DNA of 10,343 bases from Chitinophaga pinensis (GTDB taxonomy: Bacteria; Bacteroidota; Bacteroidia; UKL13-3). A model generated the notes under the pieces. That model did no database searches, was not told the origin of the DNA, and saw nothing but the letters and a program-made list of their open reading frames with translations. Location of the stretch: NCBI GenBank assembly GCA_945875195.1, contig CAMCJW010000082.1:1-10343 (forward strand). Direction: 5' to 3'. Shown piece by piece: positions 7,254 through 10,343 of the stretch. Within the stretch, counting starts at the first letter, position 1, and every line of letters starts with the position of its first letter. A program made the position numbers and the translations under genes.

Positions 7254-7622
7254 ATGATAACCTATCAAAACAAATCTCAATGACCCATCAAGGAACGTTC
7301 CTTTATATTTGCTGTGGAAATAGTAAAGTTCTGCAATCATTTAAAAGAACTAAGGCAATACGAAATTTCTAATCAACTAATAAGATCTGGCACTAGTATA
7401 GGAGCTAACCTTAGAGAGGCTTAAAATGGATATACGAAGAAAGATTTTATTTATAAAGTAAGTATTGCACAAAAAGAAGCCGACGAAACAATATATTGGT
7501 AGGAAATTTTAAATGAAATTTTGAATGAAAATGAAATTGATTCATTATTGAAAGAAGCAACACAGTTATTAAAAATTATCAAAACTATTAAATTGAATGC
7601 GATTAATAGAAATGAAAAATAA
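7254..7622 (+). pseudogene. Four-helix bundle protein (23S rRNA intervening-sequence protein / S23 family), decayed
   Basis: Read without any frameshift from the ATG at 7254 to the TAA at 7620, this is a 122-residue frame of normal family length. It is broken by TGA (7281-7283), TAA (7422-7424) and TAG (7500-7502). The family is recognisable from KERSFIFAVEIVKF, then LIRSGTSIGANLREA just before the TAA, GYTKKDFIYKVSIAQKEADE after it, and the ending TQLLKIIKTIK. The TAA sits where the family often has Gln (one C-to-T change from CAA), and the TAG follows YW where a hydrophobic residue is usual. Proteins of this family form small helical bundles; related ones are encoded in 23S rRNA intervening sequences and accompany diversity-generating retroelements (Avd). 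Their function as free-standing genes is not established. The copy is bracketed by inverted heptanucleotide repeats. Confidence 0.85.
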
Positions 7623-7629
7623 ATTACAT

Positions 7630-7670
7630 TTCACTCTTACCTATTCACTCTTAATTCTTACCTCATAACT
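7630..7670. repeat. Heptanucleotide repeat, right flank of the four-helix-bundle pseudogene
   Basis: Five complementary-strand heptads in register (TTCACTC, TTACCTA, TTCACTC, TTAATTC, TTACCTC) plus ATAACT begin 7 bp after the pseudogene stop and end one base before the wlbC ATG. Their reverse complement resembles the block at 7209-7243, including a shared GAGGTAAGA and AGTTATGA. They leave wlbC without any conventional leader of its own. Confidence 0.85.
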
Positions 7671-7671
7671 G

Positions 7672-8964
7672 ATGAAAATACAAATGGTCGACCTTAAGGG
7701 TCAATATGATAAAATTGCTAATGAGATTAATGCGGGCATCCAAGATGTTATAGCTAACACGCAATTCATCAAAGGACCCCAAATAAAGCAATTTGAAGAT
7801 GCTTTAGCACTTGAATTAGGCGTAAGGCATGTAATTACTTGTGCCAATGGAACAGATGCTTTACAAATATCCATGATGGCATTGGGATTAAAACCTGGTG
7901 ATGAGGTTATATTGCCGGTGTTTACTTATGTGGCCACGGCTGAGGTAATTGCATTGCTGGGTTTAACGCCCGTAATGGTGGATGTGGATCCATATACATT
8001 TTGTATAGATGTTAATTTAATTGAAGCAAAAATTTCGGTTCGAACCAAAGCAATTGTGCCAGTGCATTTGTTTGGACAATGTGCCAATATGGATGCGATT
8101 ATGGAGATTGCAAACGAGCATAAGTTATTTGTAATTGAGGATACTGCGCAGGCGATTGGCTCCAAATATAGAAGGGGAGAAGAGGAGAAGGGGAGAAGAG
8201 GAGACGAAGCAGGTGCTAGCGGCCAGGAGCCAGATGCTAGAAGCCAGAGTGCTGGTTGTATAGGCACAGTTGGAACTACCTCATTCTTCCCTAGCAAGAA
8301 CCTCGGCTGCTATGGAGATGGTGGAGCTATGATGACCAATGATGATGAGTTGGCTAAGAAGATTAGGATGATTTGTAATCATGGGCAAAGTGTGCAGTAT
8401 GTGCATGATGTTATTGGGGTGAATAGTAGATTAGATGCAATACAAGCAGCAATATTGAATGCGAAGTTGCCGCATTTAAGAGAATATGAAGCGGCGCGGA
8501 ATCGGGCAGCGGATTGGTATGATGAGTTGTTGGGCAATCATCCGAATATTGTTATTCCGAAGAGGGATCCCAATTCTTCGCATGTGTTTCATCAGTACAC
8601 TATTAGAGTTAAGAGTGAAGAGCTAAGAATTAAGAGTGAAGATTTAGGAGGTAAAAGTGAAGAGTTAAGAATTAAGAGTGACGTGGCTCTTAACTCTTCA
8701 CTCTTAATTCTTCACTCAAAAAGGGATGCGATAAGAAAATCACTCTCCGATAAAGGAATTCCAACCATGGTATATTACCCCATCGAACTTCACAAGCAGA
8801 AAGCCTTTGCGCAGTATTGGGATGGGGTGGAGCGTTTTCCTGTGGCGGAGGAGTTGGTTCAAACCGTATTATCATTGCCAATGCACACCGAGATGACGAA
8901 GGATATGGTGGAATATGTTTGTGCGGCGCTCATAGAAATTACCAACCGGGTTACCAACCCGTAG
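7672..8964 (+). CDS. wlbC: UDP-3-keto-GlcNAc-uronate aminotransferase, WlbC/WbpE-type, with two in-frame repeat inserts
   Basis: This is a PLP-dependent aminotransferase of the DegT/DnrJ/EryC1 family that puts the 3-amino group on the keto sugar made by WlbA. Marks: MVDLKGQYDKI (5-15), NTQFIKGPQ (29-37), CANGTDALQISMMALGL (57-73), LPVFTYVATAE (81-91), PVHLFGQCANMD (130-141), IEDTAQAIGSKY (155-166) with Asp157, TTSFFPSKNLGCYGDGGAM (202-220) with Lys209 as PLP lysine, GVNSRLDAIQAA (249-260) and GIPTMVYYPIELHKQKAF (362-379). At 430 aa it is about 60-70 residues longer than usual. Two segments account for this: 168-194 (a purine-rich tandem repeat plus a second repeat) and about 313-350 (heptanucleotide repeats). 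Both lie between conserved blocks, probably in loops, and neither breaks the frame. The tail NRVTNP and the stop fall in a third repeat type. The core is complete, so activity is plausible. Confidence 0.88.
   Translation: MKIQMVDLKGQYDKIANEINAGIQDVIANTQFIKGPQIKQFEDALALELGVRHVITCANGTDALQISMMALGLKPGDEVILPVFTYVATAEVIALLGLTPVMVDVDPYTFCIDVNLIEAKISVRTKAIVPVHLFGQCANMDAIMEIANEHKLFVIEDTAQAIGSKYRRGEEEKGRRGDEAGASGQEPDARSQSAGCIGTVGTTSFFPSKNLGCYGDGGAMMTNDDELAKKIRMICNHGQSVQYVHDVIGVNSRLDAIQAAILNAKLPHLREYEAARNRAADWYDELLGNHPNIVIPKRDPNSSHVFHQYTIRVKSEELRIKSEDLGGKSEELRIKSDVALNSSLLILHSKRDAIRKSLSDKGIPTMVYYPIELHKQKAFAQYWDGVERFPVAEELVQTVLSLPMHTEMTKDMVEYVCAALIEITNRVTNP
8171..8253. repeat. Second type of in-frame repeat insert inside wlbC
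   Basis: Two perfect tandem copies of a 16-bp purine unit (GAAGGGGAGAAGAGGA) occupy 8171-8202. A GC-richer section follows in which GCTAG and GCCAGA/GCCAGG motifs recur (8213-8253). It encodes RGEEEKGRRGDEA and then GASGQEPDARSQSA, between the conserved SKY and GCIGTVG blocks of the aminotransferase. It is unrelated to the heptanucleotide family and is also frame-neutral. Confidence 0.82.
8606..8717. repeat. Heptanucleotide inverted-repeat insert inside wlbC
   Basis: Eleven left-arm heptads in register (8606-8682, types GAGTTAA, GAGTGAA, GAGCTAA, GAATTAA and variants) are followed by a spacer of about 4 bp and a right arm (8687-8717) with four complementary heptads. The encoded segment reads KSEELRI-type then LNSSLL-type, the same translation frame as the wlbA insert. 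It separates YTIRV from KRDAIRKSL, which I expect to be adjacent in ordinary WlbC/WbpE proteins. Imperfect hairpin pairing between arms is evident. Confidence 0.9.
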
Positions 8965-8990
8965 AGACGCCGATTCATCGCGTCTCCTTT
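8947..8990 (+). terminator. Compound hairpin at the end of wlbC, possible weak terminator
   Basis: CGGGTT (8947-8952) and AACCCG (8956-8961) form a 6-bp stem with a 3-nt loop in the last wlbC codons. Next, GAGACG-C-CGAT (8964-8974) pairs with ATCGCGTCTC (8977-8986) with one bulged C, followed by CTTTTC. The T-tract is short, so termination would be weak. It may instead be a dispersed palindromic repeat that supplied the TAG stop. Confidence 0.5.
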
Positions 8991-9024
8991 TCATCGCGTC
9001 TCCTTTTCATCGCGTCTCCTTTTC
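8977..9024. repeat. Three perfect 16-bp tandem repeats
   Basis: The unit ATCGCGTCTCCTTTTC occurs three times without mismatch at 8977-8992, 8993-9008 and 9009-9024. The first copy forms the 3' arm and tail of the preceding hairpin, so the array looks like a duplication of the hairpin's right half. It is GC-richer than its surroundings. No unique spacers are present. Confidence 0.93.
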
Positions 9025-9130
9025 AATTAATCTATTATAATGTAAAATATTGACAATATGTAAAATATTAATATCCTCACCCCAATGTTAATCCTAATTG
9101 AAAATGTAAATTAGTAAAAATAGTTTTATA

Positions 9131-9158
9131 AAAATGCGGTTTTTTAACCGCATTTTTT
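9131..9158 (+). terminator. Strong Rho-independent terminator
   Basis: AAAATGCGGTT (9131-9141) pairs perfectly with AACCGCATTTT (9146-9156) around a 4-nt T loop, and six T (9153-9158) run from the 3' arm into the tail. The hairpin is nearly symmetrical and could also act on the - strand, where A-rich sequence becomes the T-tract. It closes the wlb transcript. Confidence 0.9.
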
Positions 9159-9223
9159 GTTTAAAAATCTTTGGGTTTATGGGTATCAAAAGAAGCAAAC
9201 AATTTTTATTGAATATGATAGAT

Positions 9224-9255
9224 TTTGAGTTGAATTGCTGATAAAATCATATTTG
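9224..9255 (+). promoter_or_regulatory. Bacteroidota-type promoter candidate for the beta-helix protein
   Basis: TTTG (9224-9227) is followed after 20 nt by CATATTTG (9248-9255), which differs from TAnnTTTG at one base. It would give a 5' leader of about 160 nt before the ATG at 9422. The region is very AT-rich, so chance matches are likely. Confidence 0.33.
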
Positions 9256-9421
9256 CGTAAAATATGAATTTGTGTTGTTTTTATTTTGGAATAAAATGAG
9301 ATTAATTGTAGTTCAAGCAAATAAATTAATTAATTGATTTATAGTATGTTATGCTTCAATAAGTTCAATTGCTTGGAATTGTATTTAAAATTTATTCTTT
9401 TTAAATATTAAATTATATCAA

Positions 9422-10343
9422 ATGAATAAAGTTTATATTAAGAAAAGATTATTAAATTATGTGCTACTTATAGCATTGTTTTTAAGTGTTGGTTTGAGAG
9501 GGTTTGGGCAGGTAGCTGTAACAGTTACGGGTAATACGAATACCACCCCAAATTTAGCTGCAAGTTATGTGTCCTTAGCAAGTGCCATTACTGCATTAAA
9601 TACAGTTACTAGCTTTTCTGGGGCAGTAACTTTAACCTGTGCATCAAGCGGCACAGAAACCGCGCCTGCTGGGGGATATTCAATTAGCTTTACTGGAGCA
9701 ACTACAGCAACAAATAAGGTAGTTATTGAAGGATCGTCTAGCACCATTACGGCTAATGCATCGCCAACGGCCGGAAATTTAAATGATGCCATTTTTAAAA
9801 TTATTGGTTCGGATAATGTTACCATTAAAAGTTTTACATTAAATGAGAATGCTAACAGTACAACTACTGCTGCCTCAAACAATATGACCGAATGGGGAAT
9901 TGCCGTGTTATATGCCTCAACTACCAATGGTGCGCAAAATTGTACCATACAAGGATGTACCATTGACTTAAACCGAAACTATCAAAATTCATTTGGAATT
10001 TACAGTAACTCAACGCATTCGGCTTCTTCTGTAACAAGCTCCGCAACGGCCACAACAACTGCTGGCGGTAATTCTGGATTAACCATCATTGGCAATACGA
10101 TTACAGACGTAAATCAAGCAATATCCATAATTGGACCAACAGCTGCTGCCGATAACAATGATGGATTGACCATTGGTGGCTCATTGGCCAATGCAAATAC
10201 CATCACTAATTATGGAACTACTGCAACCTTTTCTGCCTATGCAAATGTATCGGCAACAGTAAATGGCATTTTGGTTAGAAATACAAAAAACTTTACCATC
10301 AGTTTTAATTCTATTGCTAGCTCAAATGGTGGAACAACATCAG
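9422..10343 (+). CDS. Large secreted Ser/Thr/Asn-rich beta-helix-like surface protein, N-terminal part (partial)
   Basis: The frame is open from the ATG at 9422 to the window end (307 codons visible). It begins with a classical signal peptide: basic KKR near the N-terminus, a hydrophobic stretch (YVLLIALFLSVGL) and a probable cleavage site after GFGQ, typical of exported Bacteroidota proteins. The mature part is rich in Thr, Ser, Ala, Asn and Gly. It has recurring beta-type phrases such as NVTIKSFTLNENAN, NCTIQGCTIDLNRN, LTIIGNTITDVNQ and FTISFNSI, which resemble right-handed parallel beta-helix (PbH1) turns. No catalytic motif is visible in this part. Large proteins of this form are often adhesins or surface-layer-like proteins delivered by the type IX system, but the C-terminal sorting domain is outside the window, so that is inference. 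A strong terminator upstream places it in a separate transcription unit. Confidence 0.82.
   Translation, partial: MNKVYIKKRLLNYVLLIALFLSVGLRGFGQVAVTVTGNTNTTPNLAASYVSLASAITALNTVTSFSGAVTLTCASSGTETAPAGGYSISFTGATTATNKVVIEGSSSTITANASPTAGNLNDAIFKIIGSDNVTIKSFTLNENANSTTTAASNNMTEWGIAVLYASTTNGAQNCTIQGCTIDLNRNYQNSFGIYSNSTHSASSVTSSATATTTAGGNSGLTIIGNTITDVNQAISIIGPTAAADNNDGLTIGGSLANANTITNYGTTATFSAYANVSATVNGILVRNTKNFTISFNSIASSNGGTTS

Larger units (their letters stand above)
8965..9421. other. Non-coding spacer between wlbC and the beta-helix surface protein
   Basis: This 457-bp spacer contains the end of the compound hairpin, three 16-bp tandem repeats, a strong terminator at 9131-9158 and an AT-rich leader with one promoter candidate. 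I see no coding frame or RNA gene in it. The layout separates the wlb module from the next transcription unit. Confidence 0.6.

Noticed and set aside
7304..7311. TATATTTG, a match to the -7 promoter box
   Set aside because: It lies inside the pseudogene frame and has no TTTG-like partner at the right distance upstream.
7254..7622. Stop-codon readthrough or recoding in the four-helix-bundle frame
   Set aside because: All three stop types occur in one short frame, while neighbouring genes end normally at TAA, TGA and TAG. Decay is simpler.
7926..8297. Minus-strand ORF of 123 codons opposite wlbC
   Set aside because: It lies entirely opposite a strongly conserved aminotransferase and shows no family motif; its low-complexity Ser/Pro/Leu part is the reverse of the repeat insert.
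8817..9053. Plus-strand ORF overlapping the end of wlbC
   Set aside because: It is out of frame with the conserved wlbC C-terminus and extends into tandem repeats, with no recognisable domain.
9565..9963. Minus-strand ORF of 132 codons opposite the beta-helix protein
   Set aside because: The + strand frame has a signal peptide and a coherent beta-rich composition; the antisense frame is a by-product of Thr/Ala/Asn-rich codons.

Overview
The window looks like a chromosomal segment of a member of the Bacteroidota, probably from a polysaccharide (O-antigen, capsule or glycan) biosynthesis locus. The evidence is its AT-rich base composition, A/T-rich start regions with almost no Shine-Dalgarno motifs, promoter candidates of the TTTG...TAnnTTTG type, a signal peptide ending in GFGQ on the last protein, and the gene content. 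The exact genus cannot be read from the sequence. Every real gene is on the + strand.

Region 1 (1-3632) is a tightly packed operon. It holds the 3' end of a PglD/NeuD-type hexapeptide acetyltransferase, a PglE-type sugar aminotransferase, a membrane-bound MBOAT O-acyltransferase and a membrane-anchored SGNH-hydrolase-like protein. Spacings are -8, +3 and -1 nt. PglD and PglE complete UDP-N,N'-diacetylbacillosamine-type sugar synthesis; the MBOAT/SGNH pair probably O-acylates a surface glycan. A strong intrinsic terminator lies at 3823-3855.

Region 2 (3919-5383) is a two-gene island: a 55-codon ORF with one C-terminal membrane helix, overlapping an AAA+ ATPase of the archaeal-ATPase/DUF234 type with a PD-(D/E)XK-like C-terminal region. 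It is bounded upstream by the terminator and downstream by a promoter candidate.

Region 3 (5418-8964) is a wlbA-wlbB-wlbC (wbpB-wbpD-wbpE) module for UDP-2,3-diacetamido-2,3-dideoxy-glucuronate synthesis: 3-dehydrogenase, N-acetyltransferase, aminotransferase. A family of heptanucleotide repeats (GAGTGAA, GAATTAA, GAGTTAA, GAGGTAA and their complements), arranged as inverted arms, invades it. One copy lies in frame inside wlbA, one in frame inside wlbC, one between wlbA and wlbB, and one flanks a decayed four-helix-bundle (23S rRNA intervening-sequence protein family) gene between wlbB and wlbC. wlbC also carries a second, unrelated in-frame repeat insertion, and all three wlb genes end inside repeat sequence. 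Inside genes, heptads follow a strict three-heptad (21-nt, 7-codon) phase that avoids stop codons; between genes they do not. This resembles, by analogy, the protein-coding palindromic elements of Rickettsia and is the most interesting feature here.

Region 4 (8965-10343) contains a hairpin with three 16-bp tandem repeats, a strong terminator at 9131-9158, a leader of about 260 bp with one promoter candidate, and the start of a large secreted Ser/Thr/Asn-rich beta-helix-like surface protein that runs off the window.
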